Below, piece by piece: positions 1 to 9,682 of a DNA stretch of 32,373 bases. Numbering within the stretch: the first letter of the stretch is position 1; each line of letters opens with the position of its first letter. The DNA comes from Nitrosomonas sp. Nm132. Its GTDB lineage: Bacteria; Pseudomonadota; Gammaproteobacteria; Burkholderiales; Nitrosomonadaceae. A program made the translations under genes and the position numbers. The notes beneath the pieces were generated by a model that saw nothing but the letters and a program-made list of their open reading frames with translations, made no database searches and was not told the DNA's origin. The stretch is from NCBI RefSeq assembly GCF_900100485.1, contig NZ_FNDH01000031.1, forward strand, positions 1 through 32,373, in the 5' to 3' direction.

Positions 1-195
1 CTCATCATTTATATCCGTTTTGTATGACATCTCTTAGCTTACTATCAAAAAATCCTTGATTCTAATGGAAATCGTTTTGCCAGACAGCTTCTAAGTATCC
101 TATCCACCAGTCCCTCCGGACGCCGCAGCGCATGATTCAGTATAGTAAGGGTTTTGCAAAATTTTACCGGAGCAAGTCCGTTTCTCAACGGTCTG

Positions 196-1869
196 CTAGT
201 CGGTAATCGCTCCACGGCTGGCGGTGGATACCAGCTTCGCATACTTCGCCAGCACACCGCGCTGATAACGCGGTTCAGGTGCTTGCCACGCCGCACGGCG
301 TTGCGCCAGTTCCTCCTCAGAAATATTAAGCTGTAACAAACGTTGTGCCGCATTAATGGTGATGGAATCGCCCTCCTTCACCAGTGCAATCGTCCCCCCC
401 ACAAAAGCTTCTGGTGCAACATGACCAACTACCATGCCATAAGTACCGCCGGAGAATCGTCCATCCGTGATCAACCCAACCGAATCTCCGAGGCCTTCAC
501 CAATCAGCGCTGAAGTAGGCGACAGCATTTCTCGCATACCTGGTCCGCCCTTGGGACCTTCATAACGTATTACCACGACATCTCCTGCTTGAATTTCCCT
601 GGCAAGGATGGCATTCATGCATGCTTCCTCAGAATCGAAGACACGTGCAGGACCTGTAATTTTCGGATTTTTCACTCCCGTTATTTTGGCAACTGAACCT
701 TCTGGCGACAAATTTCCTTTGAGAATGGCAAGATGACCCTGTGCATACAAAGGATTGTCCCATTGTCTGATGACATTCTGATTCTCACGTGGCTTCTCAG
801 GCACATCCCGTAATACTTCCGCAATAGTTTCACCACTGATCGTCATGCAATCACCATGTAGCAAACCGCGCACCAGTAACATCTTCATGACTTGAGGAAT
901 CCCGCCTGCATGGTGCAAATCAGTTGCCACATAACGCCCAGAGGGTTTCAGATCGCACAAAACAGGCACCCGTGCACGTATTTCCTCAAAGTCATCAATA
1001 CTCAGATCCACCTCGGCAGCGTGCGCAATCGCTAGCAGATGAAGCACCGCATTAGTCGATCCACCCACTGCCATCACCACAGAAATGGCATTTTCAAGCG
1101 ATTTCCGTGTAATCAAATCGCGTGGACGAATCTGCTTATGAATTGCATTGACTAAAACTTCTGCGGAACGGGCTGCACTAAGCCGTTTTTCTTCATCTTC
1201 TGCTGCCATGGTCGATGAGTAAGGCAAGCTCATTCCCATTACCTCGATCGCTGACGACATGGTATTGGCCGTATACATTCCGCCACAGGAGCCTGCACCA
1301 GGACAGGCATGCCGTTCTACTTCCAGCAATTCCTTATCATCGATTTTATGAGCAGTGTACTGACCCACGGCTTCGAACGCACTCACAATTGTCAGATCTT
1401 GCCCTTTATAGTGCCCAGCCTTAATGGTGCCGCCATAGACAAATATGGCGGGTACATTCATCCTCGCCAGCGCAATCATCGCACCCGGCATGTTCTTGTC
1501 ACAGCCACCAATTGCAATCACGCCATCCATGCTTTCTGCCTGCACAGCCGTTTCAATGGAATCAGCGATAACTTCACGGGACACGAGTGAATATTTCATT
1601 CCTTCAGTTCCCATGGATATACCATCGGAAACCGTTATCGTGCCAAACATCTGCGGCATCGCGCCGGCTTTTCTCAATGCACGCTCGGCACTGAGGGAGA
1701 GTTCATTAAGACCCATATTACAGGGTGTAATAGTAGAAAATCCATTGGCTACTCCGACAATGGGTTTATCAAAGTCTCCATCACCAAAACCCACTGCCCG
1801 CAACATGGCTCGATTGGGGGAGCGCTTTGCTCCTTGAGTAATGGCTTGACTACGTTTATTGTCTGGCAT
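196..1869 (-). CDS. ilvD: Dihydroxy-acid dehydratase IlvD
   Basis: Dehydrates 2,3-dihydroxy-3-methylbutanoate and -pentanoate to the 2-oxo acids, the penultimate step of valine and isoleucine synthesis, in the cytoplasm. The 557-residue protein is full length for the short (about 560 aa) IlvD/Edd class. Visible family motifs are TPCN (Cys50), GGCDKNMPG (Cys123) and [16 protein letters not shown] (Cys195). Cys50/123/195 fit the three iron-sulfur cluster ligands of this class, probably [2Fe-2S] by homology. The ATG start is supported by CAGGAG five bases upstream. It is transcribed divergently from lgt and ends about 195 bases from the window edge with no clear terminator. No other ilv gene is adjacent. 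Identification is very secure; cluster type is inferred. Confidence 0.97.
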   Translation of the reverse strand: MPDNKRSQAITQGAKRSPNRAMLRAVGFGDGDFDKPIVGVANGFSTITPCNMGLNELSLSAERALRKAGAMPQMFGTITVSDGISMGTEGMKYSLVSREVIADSIETAVQAESMDGVIAIGGCDKNMPGAMIALARMNVPAIFVYGGTIKAGHYKGQDLTIVSAFEAVGQYTAHKIDDKELLEVERHACPGAGSCGGMYTANTMSSAIEVMGMSLPYSSTMAAEDEEKRLSAARSAEVLVNAIHKQIRPRDLITRKSLENAISVVMAVGGSTNAVLHLLAIAHAAEVDLSIDDFEEIRARVPVLCDLKPSGRYVATDLHHAGGIPQVMKMLLVRGLLHGDCMTISGETIAEVLRDVPEKPRENQNVIRQWDNPLYAQGHLAILKGNLSPEGSVAKITGVKNPKITGPARVFDSEEACMNAILAREIQAGDVVVIRYEGPKGGPGMREMLSPTSALIGEGLGDSVGLITDGRFSGGTYGMVVGHVAPEAFVGGTIALVKEGDSITINAAQRLLQLNISEEELAQRRAAWQAPEPRYQRGVLAKYAKLVSTASRGAITD

Positions 1870-1941
1870 GATTTCTCCTGAAAAGCTAAAAATGCAATCT
1901 GATTAACAAGCTGCGCACTGCAGCGATATGCTTACTTACCG

Positions 1942-1947
1942 TATAAT
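1942..1947 (+). promoter_or_regulatory. Possible -10 box for lgt
   Basis: A perfect TATAAT lies 32 bases before the lgt start codon in the divergent ilvD-lgt spacer. The -35 position has only poor matches (around 1919-1924), so this is a weak prediction. No convincing Shine-Dalgarno precedes lgt, so a short-leader or weakly initiated mRNA is possible. Confidence 0.35.
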
Positions 1948-1978
1948 GTGCATTTTACCGTAAATTAGCTCGTAACCT

Positions 1979-2794
1979 ATGCTTATCCATCCTCAATTCG
2001 ATCCGGTTGCACTCTCCATTGGCCCGCTTTCCATTCACTGGTATGGATTGATGTATCTGCTTGGTTTTTCTCTTTTTATTTTGCTTGGTCGTTATCGCAT
2101 TAAGCAAAATAAGCAGGCAGTATTCACCAATACTATCCTCGATGACGCACTCTTCTATGGGGTCCTTGGCGTTATCCTGGGAGGAAGACTAGGACATGTA
2201 TTGTTTTACCAGCCAGGTTATTACTTACAACACCCGCTGGAAATATTCGCGATTTGGCAAGGCGGCATGTCATTCCATGGGGGCTTCATTGGTGTCATCG
2301 TGGCGATGGCGCTGCTGGCTCATAAGCATAGACTTCAATGGTTTACTGTGACTGATTTCATTGCGCCGCTGGTACCATTAGGGTTGGGAGCAGGCCGCAT
2401 CGGCAATTTTATCAATGGCGAATTATGGGGACGGCCCACTGATGTAGCCTGGGGCATGATTTTTCCACACGTCGACAATCTTTCGCGTCATCCTTCTCAA
2501 CTTTACGAATTTGCGCTGGAAGGGATCGCTTTATTTATCCTGCTCTGGATCTATTCAAGTAAATCACGCCCACTAGGAGCTGTCTCCGGCATGTTTCTGA
2601 TCGGGTATGGCACATTCCGCTCGTTTGCAGAATTTTTCCGCGAACCCGATGATGGTTTTATGGGGATATTAACTTTGGGCGTCAGTATGGGGCAATGGCT
2701 GTCACTCCCCATGATTGCTGCAGGTATAGGATTGCTGATTTGGGCACAGCGATCATCAAGCAAACCAACATTAAAAACCAAAAATCGTCGTTAA
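1979..2794 (+). CDS. lgt: Prolipoprotein diacylglyceryl transferase Lgt
   Basis: Transfers diacylglycerol from phosphatidylglycerol to the lipobox cysteine of prelipoproteins at the inner membrane, the first step of lipoprotein maturation. The 271-residue polytopic protein has the family signature [19 protein letters not shown]; Arg140 and Asn143 match the phosphatidylglycerol-binding Arg143/Asn146 of the E. coli enzyme. His100 in SFHGGFIG matches the essential His103, and HPSQLYE follows. Several hydrophobic spans are evident throughout. Two likely lipoprotein substrates lie in this window (cytochrome c at 29427 and the small lipoprotein at 31811). The usual E. coli neighbour thyA is absent. 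It converges on the universal stress protein gene across a 53-base spacer. Length and motifs make the call secure. Confidence 0.97.
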   Translation: MLIHPQFDPVALSIGPLSIHWYGLMYLLGFSLFILLGRYRIKQNKQAVFTNTILDDALFYGVLGVILGGRLGHVLFYQPGYYLQHPLEIFAIWQGGMSFHGGFIGVIVAMALLAHKHRLQWFTVTDFIAPLVPLGLGAGRIGNFINGELWGRPTDVAWGMIFPHVDNLSRHPSQLYEFALEGIALFILLWIYSSKSRPLGAVSGMFLIGYGTFRSFAEFFREPDDGFMGILTLGVSMGQWLSLPMIAAGIGLLIWAQRSSSKPTLKTKNRR

Positions 2795-2802
2795 AGCAAT
2801 CT

Positions 2803-2827
2803 GGAAAACTGCGCCACTCTGTTTTCC
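2803..2827. terminator. Hairpin between convergent lgt and usp
   Basis: A perfect 7-bp stem GGAAAAC/GTTTTCC with an 11-base loop lies in the short spacer between the convergent lgt and usp genes. There is no proper U-tract on either side, so it may be a weak bidirectional terminator or only a 3'-end hairpin. Confidence 0.4.
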
Positions 2828-2847
2828 AAACATGCTCATGACAGCTG

Positions 2848-3729
2848 CTATTGCACAACCAGCACATCACAAGGACATTCTGTCAGCAGATGAAGCGTCA
2901 CGCTTCCTAACAGCAACTGTTCAGTCAGGGATTTGCCATGCTTGCCGACAACGACAAGATCTGCGCCGATTTCGAGCACTTTATCTCGTAATTTGGCAGG
3001 AACATGACGGCCATGTTCTATCATACGGCACACATTACGACTGTCTATTCCTGATGTTTCGATAAACCCCTTCATCTCCGCCTCAGCTTCATGGCGTGCA
3101 TGGATACGGTATTTCTGAATGATTTCATCCGTAACGCCTGCATACCGCATCTTACCCTCGAAGGGTGCTTCAAAGATGTGTGTTAGATAAATTTCGCTTT
3201 GCGGGGCAATCACATTGCCGTATGCAAATGCTGTCAACGAATGCGGAGAAAAATCGACAGCAACAAGCACGCACCGATAAGCAGTTTTAGCTTCGCGTCT
3301 GACCACGAGCATAGGTTTACGGCTTTGCCGGATAAGCTGTTCGGTCGTGGTCCCCAGGGCAAAATCACGCAGTGGATTTTCCCCGCGCGCACCCAATGCT
3401 AGTAAATCAAAATCCTCTGATGCTTTCAGGATCATGTCCAGAACATTACCCACGAAAACCCTTGGTTCAAACGCAAAGCCCGTTTGCTCTTGGATTTTTG
3501 CAATCAGTTGATTGAGTGACCGGGAGGCATTCGTCACCATGGATTGCTCTACTTCCACGGGCAGATTGGCAAAGTGTTTCAAGTTATCCAGCCATGATGA
3601 TTTGAGCACATGGAGTATCACACCCTGCGATGCTCCTGTCGCGGCAGAAATTATTGCGGCACGTTCAGCGGCGTATTGTGCATCAGCGGAAAAATCAGTT
3701 GCAGCCAATATAGACTGTATACGTATCAT
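2848..3729 (-). CDS. Tandem universal stress protein (two UspA domains)
   Basis: A 293-residue cytoplasmic protein of two fused UspA domains, a family that binds ATP and supports survival under stress or stasis. Domain 1 starts RIQSILAATDFS and contains GARG-(9 residues)-GTT; domain 2 starts VLVAVDFSPHS and contains GKHG-(9)-GSVT. Both fit the ATP-binding pattern G-2x-G-9x-G(S/T), so both halves are probably of the nucleotide-binding type. I chose the ATG at 3729 because AGGAG lies eight bases upstream; a longer frame from a TTG at 3759 has no such site. The gene starts 39 bases after the kefB-like stop, suggesting co-transcription; Usp proteins and CPA2 antiporters are often neighbours. The precise stress is unknown. 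Confidence 0.93.
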   Translation of the reverse strand: MIRIQSILAATDFSADAQYAAERAAIISAATGASQGVILHVLKSSWLDNLKHFANLPVEVEQSMVTNASRSLNQLIAKIQEQTGFAFEPRVFVGNVLDMILKASEDFDLLALGARGENPLRDFALGTTTEQLIRQSRKPMLVVRREAKTAYRCVLVAVDFSPHSLTAFAYGNVIAPQSEIYLTHIFEAPFEGKMRYAGVTDEIIQKYRIHARHEAEAEMKGFIETSGIDSRNVCRMIEHGRHVPAKLRDKVLEIGADLVVVGKHGKSLTEQLLLGSVTLHLLTECPCDVLVVQ

Positions 3730-3767
3730 GCAGTAATCTCCTATGATTGTCTCAGTCAATCTTAAGA

Positions 3768-5744
3768 TCAGACAGACAAAGCTTTTTCTGCACGCTCCAG
3801 ATCATCGGGTGAACCAAACAGTACGATCACATCACCCACTTGCAATGGAGTATCAAGTGAGGGGGTAAGCTGCCGCTTCCCTTGCCGTACCAACGCGGTT
3901 ACTGCAACCCCTTCAAGATTGAATTCTCGCAGAGTACGCCCTGCAGCGCCACTATCTGGCGGCAGAATGATCGGCCTGAGCCGATCAGCATCGTTCTCCT
4001 GGAGCGTATCGGTAAATACATTGTTGCCTCGGTAAAACTCACGCAGCAAATGATAACGCTTATCCCGTTGTTGCTGCATGCGGCGCATTACTCGCGAGAT
4101 CGGCACATCCAGCAGCAGCAGCGTATGCGCAGCAATCATCAGTGCAGCTTCCAGCGTTTCCGGCACTACTTCTGTCGCGCCACTTTTCCGCAGCTCATCC
4201 ACATGACTTTCATCACGAGTACGCACCATCACAGGAAGATCCGGGCGCAAATCTCGCACATGATGCAAAACCTTATGAGCAGACATGATATCCTCGTGAC
4301 TAATCACAAGAAGCCGTGCAGTGCTTACACCGACTGCCTCGAGAATATCGCGTTCTGCAGCGTCACCATAAAAAACCTGTTCACCGGCAGTATGCGCCTC
4401 CTTTACTTTCACAGGATCAAGATCCAGCGCTATGTAAGGTATCCGCTCCTCCTCCAGAAAATGAGCCACACTTTGACCGATACGCCCATAGCCGCAAATG
4501 ATGACATGATCTCTTAATTTACTGGTAGTTTCAGTATTGAGTTGCAATGTCGTGCCTTCACGCTGAGAAGCTGGTTGTCGTACGAAAAGACGAGCAAGTG
4601 CATGATTATAGCGAATGAGGAACGGCCCCCCGATCATGGAAAGCAGCACCGAGGCGAGTGTGATCTGACCGGTTTCCTGGTCGATTGCCTGCATGCCAAG
4701 CGCAATCGTGAGTAAAGCAAAACCAAATTCTCCCCCCACTGCCAACAACCACCCGGTGCGCCACGCAGTTAATGTATCAATTCTTACTAACTGTACAATC
4801 TGGGCAACGATAAAGGCCTTGGAAACCATGAGAACCACAGCGCCAGCCAGTGCCCAATGCCATATCTGTGGAAATACGGATAAATCGAATAGCATGCCAA
4901 TCCCGACAAAAAACAAACCGAGCAATACATCGCGAATGGGTCGAATGGTTGATTCCACTTGATGGCGAAATTCTGTTTCACCTAACACCATACCGGCAAG
5001 AAAAGCTCCAAATGCGGTAGACATCCCAAGATTCTGAGTAATCCAGGCTGCGACCAGGGAAACAAACAATACGGTCAGGGTGAATACCTCTGCCGATCGT
5101 TGCACCGCAACCAAATGAAACAAAGGTCGTAGCAGTTTTCTGCCCACGATAAACACCAGCGCGAATGCCAGCGCAGCTTTGGCAAGCGCTAAGCCGAGCG
5201 AACTCGCCAATGCGCCAATCCCCTCAGCAGCCACACCAAACGCAGGAATTACGATCAGGAAAGGTACCGCCGTGACATCCTGGAAAATATTCATCCCCGT
5301 ACCGAGCCTGCCGTGCCGACTGTGTTCCTCTCCCTGTTCACTAAGTGTCTTACTGATGATCGTGGTAGAAGACTGCGCAAACACTGCCCCTACCACAAAA
5401 GCTGCCGCAACCGGCAAACCCATCAGCCACACTACGACACCTACAGCTATGGTGGTCAGCAGCACCTGAGCTGTCCCTAGACCTAATACCAGACCGTGTG
5501 AGGCGTAAATTTGCGGCAGCGAGAAATTCAATCCAATGGTAAACAACAGAAAAACGATCCCGAACTCCGCCAGCATGTGAATAGGTTGTGCTTCAATGAC
5601 CGATCCAGGCGTATATGAACTAAGCAGAACACCTACCAGTATATAACCCAAACTCGGCGGGACGTGAAGCCGATGAAAGGTAACCACCACAATGATCGCC
5701 GCTCCAAGCAGCATAAGGATTGGGTGAAAAAACTGCTCAATCAT
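3768..5744 (-). CDS. CPA2-family cation:proton antiporter, KefB/KefC type
   Basis: Inner-membrane monovalent cation (probably K+)/proton antiporter. Residues 1-385 form about 12 membrane segments typical of the Na_H_Exchanger fold, including FQD at 154-156 in a core helix. Residues 412-530 are an RCK_N/TrkA-N domain with the nucleotide-binding motif CGYGRIG (417-423). Residues about 575-655 are a TrkA-C (RCK_C) domain ending in VGDVIVLFG. The combination of channel-like membrane part, RCK_N and RCK_C at 658 residues is usual for the family; gating by NAD(H), glutathione adducts or nucleotides cannot be told from sequence. No KefF/KefG ancillary gene is adjacent, which argues against a strict E. 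coli Kef role. An AAAGG site six bases before the ATG supports the start. Likely first gene of an operon with the downstream usp. Confidence 0.92.
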   Translation of the reverse strand: MIEQFFHPILMLLGAAIIVVVTFHRLHVPPSLGYILVGVLLSSYTPGSVIEAQPIHMLAEFGIVFLLFTIGLNFSLPQIYASHGLVLGLGTAQVLLTTIAVGVVVWLMGLPVAAAFVVGAVFAQSSTTIISKTLSEQGEEHSRHGRLGTGMNIFQDVTAVPFLIVIPAFGVAAEGIGALASSLGLALAKAALAFALVFIVGRKLLRPLFHLVAVQRSAEVFTLTVLFVSLVAAWITQNLGMSTAFGAFLAGMVLGETEFRHQVESTIRPIRDVLLGLFFVGIGMLFDLSVFPQIWHWALAGAVVLMVSKAFIVAQIVQLVRIDTLTAWRTGWLLAVGGEFGFALLTIALGMQAIDQETGQITLASVLLSMIGGPFLIRYNHALARLFVRQPASQREGTTLQLNTETTSKLRDHVIICGYGRIGQSVAHFLEEERIPYIALDLDPVKVKEAHTAGEQVFYGDAAERDILEAVGVSTARLLVISHEDIMSAHKVLHHVRDLRPDLPVMVRTRDESHVDELRKSGATEVVPETLEAALMIAAHTLLLLDVPISRVMRRMQQQRDKRYHLLREFYRGNNVFTDTLQENDADRLRPIILPPDSGAAGRTLREFNLEGVAVTALVRQGKRQLTPSLDTPLQVGDVIVLFGSPDDLERAEKALSV

Positions 5745-5939
5745 CAGAAACCTTTCAGGAATCTCAAAAATATACTGGGTTGTGAATGCTGCTTCTTAGG
5801 TTGCCGACTGCCTCTCTCACCAAAAGACTTCCTGGTTCAGATTACTGTTATCAGTCAGATACATGAAATGAACCCGCTGAAACATTGTAACATCTAGCCG
5901 CAACACAACCTGGCGGCAGCTATGCGATCTTCTTTCTTA

Positions 5940-6770
5940 TCAACCGTACAACTGCCGCTTCAAACCACTGCGATCAAGAATGATGGCGCTGATTTCTTCG
6001 ATAGAGATATACGTGGTATCCAGATAGGGAATCCTGAATAGCTGAAATAGGGATTCCTGCCATTGAATTTCGCGCTGGCACTGGGCAAGCGATGCATACT
6101 GGCTATCTGGACGACGTTCCTGGCGAATAAAATGCAGCTGCGTTGCACCGAGCGTCAGTCCAAATAACTCATTTCTAACAGGTTCTAGTGCTTTGGGTAG
6201 CCGTATCACAGACATATCTTCCTGCGTGAGCGGATAGTTTGCGGCGGCAATCCCATACTGCAATGCCAGATATAGACAGGTAGGTGTTTTACCGGTACGA
6301 GACACACCCATCAGAATAATGTCGGCTTCCGTAAAATTTCCCGGGTTAACCCCATCATCATGCGCCAGCACGTAATTGATCGCCGCCATCCGCTTAAAAT
6401 ACGACAGACGATGCTGCAGACCATGAGAGCGTCCTGCTATTCGTGCAAACGGTTGGTGAAGTTCTTCTTCGATTGAGCTGACGAAGGTTTCAAAAAAATC
6501 ATAGACCCGGCAATTTGCCTGTCGAATCACTCCAAGAATATCCGGTTTAAGCAAGGTACTAAAAACCAGTGGACGATGGCCATCCCGCTCGGCAGCTCGA
6601 TTGATCTGCTCTGCTACTACCTGGGCTTTTACAGAATCGCCCAGAAAGGGCACATTGATCTTTTCCCATTCAATCCCATCAAACTGGGCCAACAAGCTGT
6701 GCCCAAGGGTTTCTGCAGTAATGCCGGTACGGTCCGATAAATAAAAAACGGTACGTTTCTGCCTGGTCAC
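5940..6770 (-). CDS. ppsR: PEP synthase regulatory protein (bifunctional kinase/pyrophosphorylase)
   Basis: Regulates phosphoenolpyruvate synthase: family members (DUF299) inactivate PpsA by ADP-dependent phosphorylation of a threonine next to the catalytic histidine, and reactivate it by phosphate-dependent removal. The 276-residue protein shows the family start VFYLSDRTGITAETLG and the P-loop GVSRTGKT at 155-162. It begins with GTG inside the ppsA stop codon (GTGA, four-base overlap), with no good Shine-Dalgarno, so it is probably translationally coupled to ppsA. That fits a regulator made in proportion to its target. The target threonine is visible in the neighbouring PpsA (Thr416), which strengthens the pairing. 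Cytoplasmic. Confidence 0.95.
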   Translation of the reverse strand: MTRQKRTVFYLSDRTGITAETLGHSLLAQFDGIEWEKINVPFLGDSVKAQVVAEQINRAAERDGHRPLVFSTLLKPDILGVIRQANCRVYDFFETFVSSIEEELHQPFARIAGRSHGLQHRLSYFKRMAAINYVLAHDDGVNPGNFTEADIILMGVSRTGKTPTCLYLALQYGIAAANYPLTQEDMSVIRLPKALEPVRNELFGLTLGATQLHFIRQERRPDSQYASLAQCQREIQWQESLFQLFRIPYLDTTYISIEEISAIILDRSGLKRQLYG

Positions 6771-9139
6771 GATTTATCTAAATTAGCCAGATGCAGCCAA
6801 GTATCCACGACGGTATCCGGATTCAGCGATAAGCTATTAATCCCCTGTTCAAACAACCAAACCGCAAAATCCGGATAATCGGACGGACCCTGACCACAGA
6901 TACCGATATATTTACCCCGCTTGCGACAGGCGTGTATCGCCATTTTAAGGATCTTTTTAACAGCCGGATTGCGTTCATCGAACAAATGGGATACTAAACT
7001 GGAATCACGATCAATCCCCAGCGATAACTGAGTCATATCATTCGAGCCAATGGAGAAACCATCAAAATATTGCAAAAACTCCTCTGCCAGTATCGCATTG
7101 GATGGAATCTCGCACATCATGATCAAACGCAGCCCATTCCTGCCCCGCACAAAACCCAGTGACGCCAGCAGTTCCGTGACTTGCCGGGCTTCCTCCAGGG
7201 TGCGGCAGAATGGAATCATGATCTCAACATTGGTCAAACCCATCTCATCGCGTACTTTATGCAATGCCTGGCACTCCAGCTCAAAACAATCGCGAAATGA
7301 AGTTGCTAGATAACGTGATGCGCCACGAAATCCAATCATAGGATTTTCTTCCTGTGGTTCATAACGATCACCCCCAATCAGCTTGGCATACTCATTGGAT
7401 TTAAAGTCGGAAGTGCGGACGATGACAGGGTGTGGATAAAAGGCTGCTGCCAGCGTTGCAATGCCTTCCGCCAGTTTATCCACATAAAAGCTGACAGGGT
7501 CAGCATAACCGGTTATTCGTCTGCCAATCTCATTTTTCAAATCTTCTGGCAAATGAGCAAATTCCAGCAATGCTTTCGGGTGGATGCCTATCATGTTATT
7601 AATGATAAATTCCAGTCGCGCCAGGCCAACTCCTTGATTCGGCAAACGTGAAAATGCAAAAGCATGGGATGGATTGCCAATATTCATCATGATCTTAACG
7701 GGTAAATCAGGCAGCTCACCAGTATCGGCAGTCGTATGCTCAAACCGCAGCAATCCTTCATAAACGTGGCCGGTATCTCCTTCAGCACAGGAAATCGTAA
7801 CTTCCGTTCCATCCTTGATTTGTATCGTGGCATCACCACAACCCACTACTGCCGGAATCCCCAGTTCGCGCGCCACAATCGCTGCATGACAAGTACGTCC
7901 GCCACGATTCGTGACGATCGCAGCAGCCCGTTTCATGATCGGCTCCCAGTCGGGATCTGTCATATCGGTAACCAGCACCTCTCCTGATTGGATAGTATCC
8001 ATCTGATCCGTGTGCATGATCAAACGCGCTACCCCCTGCCCGATTTTTTGCCCGATGGCGCGCCCTTCGGTCAATACCTTCCCTTTCTGACTCAATTTAA
8101 AGCGCTCTACAGTGGGCCCCACTCGGCTTTCAACGGTTTCAGGGCGAGCCTGTACAATATAAAGCTGTCCATCTAACCCATCTAATGCCCATTCGATATC
8201 CATCGGACGACCGTAATGCTTTTCGATAATCAGGGCCTGCTGCGCCAGCGCTTCAACTTGCGCATCAGATAAACAGAAACACTGACGGCGTTCTACTTCC
8301 ACTTCGCGCATCACTGTGGATGAGCTCTGCTCATCACCGTCGCGGTAAATCATTTCGATGGCTTTGGCGCCCAAACGCCGCGAAAGAATGGCTGGACGAC
8401 CTGTCTCTAACCCCCGTTTATAAACGTAGAATTCATCCGGATTGACTGTGCCCTGCACGATGGTTTCACCCAGGCCATACGCTGCTGTGATGAAAATCAC
8501 ATCCCGAAAACCCGACTCGGTATCCAGCGTGAATGCTACACCACTCGCTCCCAGGTCGCTGCGTACCATCTTCTGAATCCCTGCTGACAGGAATACCTTG
8601 TCATGCTGGAAGTGATGGTGAACTCGGTAGGCAATGGCGCGATCGTTATATAACGATGCAAATACCACCTTGATCGCTGCAACAAGCTGCTCCAGACCGC
8701 AAACATTCAGCAAGGTTTCCTGCTGGCCGGCAAATGAGGCATCTGCCAAATCTTCAGCTGTTGCAGATGAGCGTACTGCAAAAGAAGCCCTATCACCACT
8801 ATTGGTTACCAGTTTTTCATAAGCCTGAGTAACTGTTTGCAGCAAGGCATCGGGCAACGATGCCTCTAGTAGCCAACCACGAATTGTTTTGCCTACAGTG
8901 GTCAGTGCATTGATATCACTGACATCCAATTGATCCAGCAAATGATTGATACGCTCAGTCAATCCATTGCTCGCTAGAAAATCGCGATAGGCGTGCGTGG
9001 TGGTAGCAAAACCGCCCGGCACATTGACACCTGCCCGACTGAGATGGTTGATCATTTCACCTAGCGAAGCATTCTTACCGCCGACGATGCCTACATCATC
9101 CTTACTCAACTGGTCAAACCATACGATATAATCAGTCAT
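6767..9139 (-). CDS. ppsA: Phosphoenolpyruvate synthase
   Basis: Converts pyruvate, ATP and water to PEP, AMP and phosphate; gluconeogenic entry for carbon. At 790 residues it matches the usual length of about 790. Order: N-terminal ATP-binding domain (SFAVRSSATAEDL near 119-131), phosphohistidine domain with GGRTCHAAIVARELG (catalytic His418; Thr416 is the expected PpsR target), then the PEP/pyruvate-binding TIM barrel with FSIGSNDMTQLSLGIDRD near the C-terminus. I set the start at the ATG at 9139 because AGGAG lies nine bases upstream and homologues begin MTDYI-like; a 30-residue longer frame from 9229 is unsupported. It overlaps ppsR by four bases. A 162-bp MITE-like element lies 180 bases upstream of the start and may carry or disturb its promoter. 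Confidence 0.96.
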   Translation of the reverse strand: MTDYIVWFDQLSKDDVGIVGGKNASLGEMINHLSRAGVNVPGGFATTTHAYRDFLASNGLTERINHLLDQLDVSDINALTTVGKTIRGWLLEASLPDALLQTVTQAYEKLVTNSGDRASFAVRSSATAEDLADASFAGQQETLLNVCGLEQLVAAIKVVFASLYNDRAIAYRVHHHFQHDKVFLSAGIQKMVRSDLGASGVAFTLDTESGFRDVIFITAAYGLGETIVQGTVNPDEFYVYKRGLETGRPAILSRRLGAKAIEMIYRDGDEQSSSTVMREVEVERRQCFCLSDAQVEALAQQALIIEKHYGRPMDIEWALDGLDGQLYIVQARPETVESRVGPTVERFKLSQKGKVLTEGRAIGQKIGQGVARLIMHTDQMDTIQSGEVLVTDMTDPDWEPIMKRAAAIVTNRGGRTCHAAIVARELGIPAVVGCGDATIQIKDGTEVTISCAEGDTGHVYEGLLRFEHTTADTGELPDLPVKIMMNIGNPSHAFAFSRLPNQGVGLARLEFIINNMIGIHPKALLEFAHLPEDLKNEIGRRITGYADPVSFYVDKLAEGIATLAAAFYPHPVIVRTSDFKSNEYAKLIGGDRYEPQEENPMIGFRGASRYLATSFRDCFELECQALHKVRDEMGLTNVEIMIPFCRTLEEARQVTELLASLGFVRGRNGLRLIMMCEIPSNAILAEEFLQYFDGFSIGSNDMTQLSLGIDRDSSLVSHLFDERNPAVKKILKMAIHACRKRGKYIGICGQGPSDYPDFAVWLFEQGINSLSLNPDTVVDTWLHLANLDKS

Positions 9140-9318
9140 CGTGAAAAACTCCTGGTTTCTGAAACGAAAAGAAAGCTGGCTTTGATCTTTGATCGTTACA
9201 CTCGTGAATTCTAGCATCTCATGACTCATATCCGTACTCCGAAATAGAAATCTTGATCTCTTTGTTCACTTCCTTAAGTCATACTCGAGCGCCGCAAATA
9301 TGGAAACTAATCATATAA

Positions 9319-9480
9319 CCCGAATATTTCATAAATTGGCACGTGTCCTCACTTGCCTTTTGATTAATAAGAAAGATTTTGCTCAGTCGGGTGTATGAAT
9401 CACTACACCCCTCTTTCTCAAAACTTCCCTATTAATCAAAATCTTGCGTGATCATCACGCGAATTTATGAAATATTCGGG
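9319..9480. mobile_element. MITE-like palindromic element, copy 1 (162 bp)
   Basis: Bounded by perfect 19-bp terminal inverted repeats CCCGAATATTTCATAAATT (9319-9337 and complement 9462-9480). Flanked by ATAA on both sides (9315-9318 and 9481-9484), a likely 4-bp target duplication. Inside, nested pairings give a cloverleaf: arm GGCACGTG/CACTTGCC (9338-9357, one mismatch), second stem TTTTGATTAAT/ATTAATCAAAA (9358-9368 with 9431-9441), apical hairpin GGGTGTA/TACACCC (9389-9410), arm GCGTGA/TCACGC (9446-9460). No ORF, so non-autonomous. An inverted copy at 29041-29202 differs at three positions. The rest of the ppsA-ybaL spacer (9230-9682) holds nothing else I can identify. Confidence 0.85.
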
Positions 9481-9682
9481 ATAAATGTATCGCTTTGGAT
9501 AGCCGACCCACTACCGGCTTGCTGCTAACCACTGACCTCAGCGTCGCTGTAATCATATATGCCCAGCTTGCTGAAAAATAACAAGCCAAGCATCATCTGA
9601 TCGATTACTCGCAACGCACTGATTCTGCGGGAATTGCGCGTTGCAATCTAAAATTTTATCTCAACCCGGTTCAGCGGTACGC

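Noticed and set aside
1..195. Possible gene end or RNA at the left edge
   Set aside because: Frames here are extensions or shadows of ilvD; no tRNA fold, promoter or homology seen.
3882..4517. 211-codon plus-strand frame opposite the RCK part of the KefB-like gene
   Set aside because: Lies wholly antisense to a well-supported gene; no recognisable domain and no ribosome site. Shadow frame.
9140..9229. Longer N-terminus of PpsA starting at 9229
   Set aside because: The ATG at 9139 has AGGAG and matches family start and length; the extension is unlike the family.
9610..9645. GCAACGC/GCGTTGC pairing downstream of the ybaL-like gene
   Set aside because: Long loop and no U-tract; not a convincing terminator.
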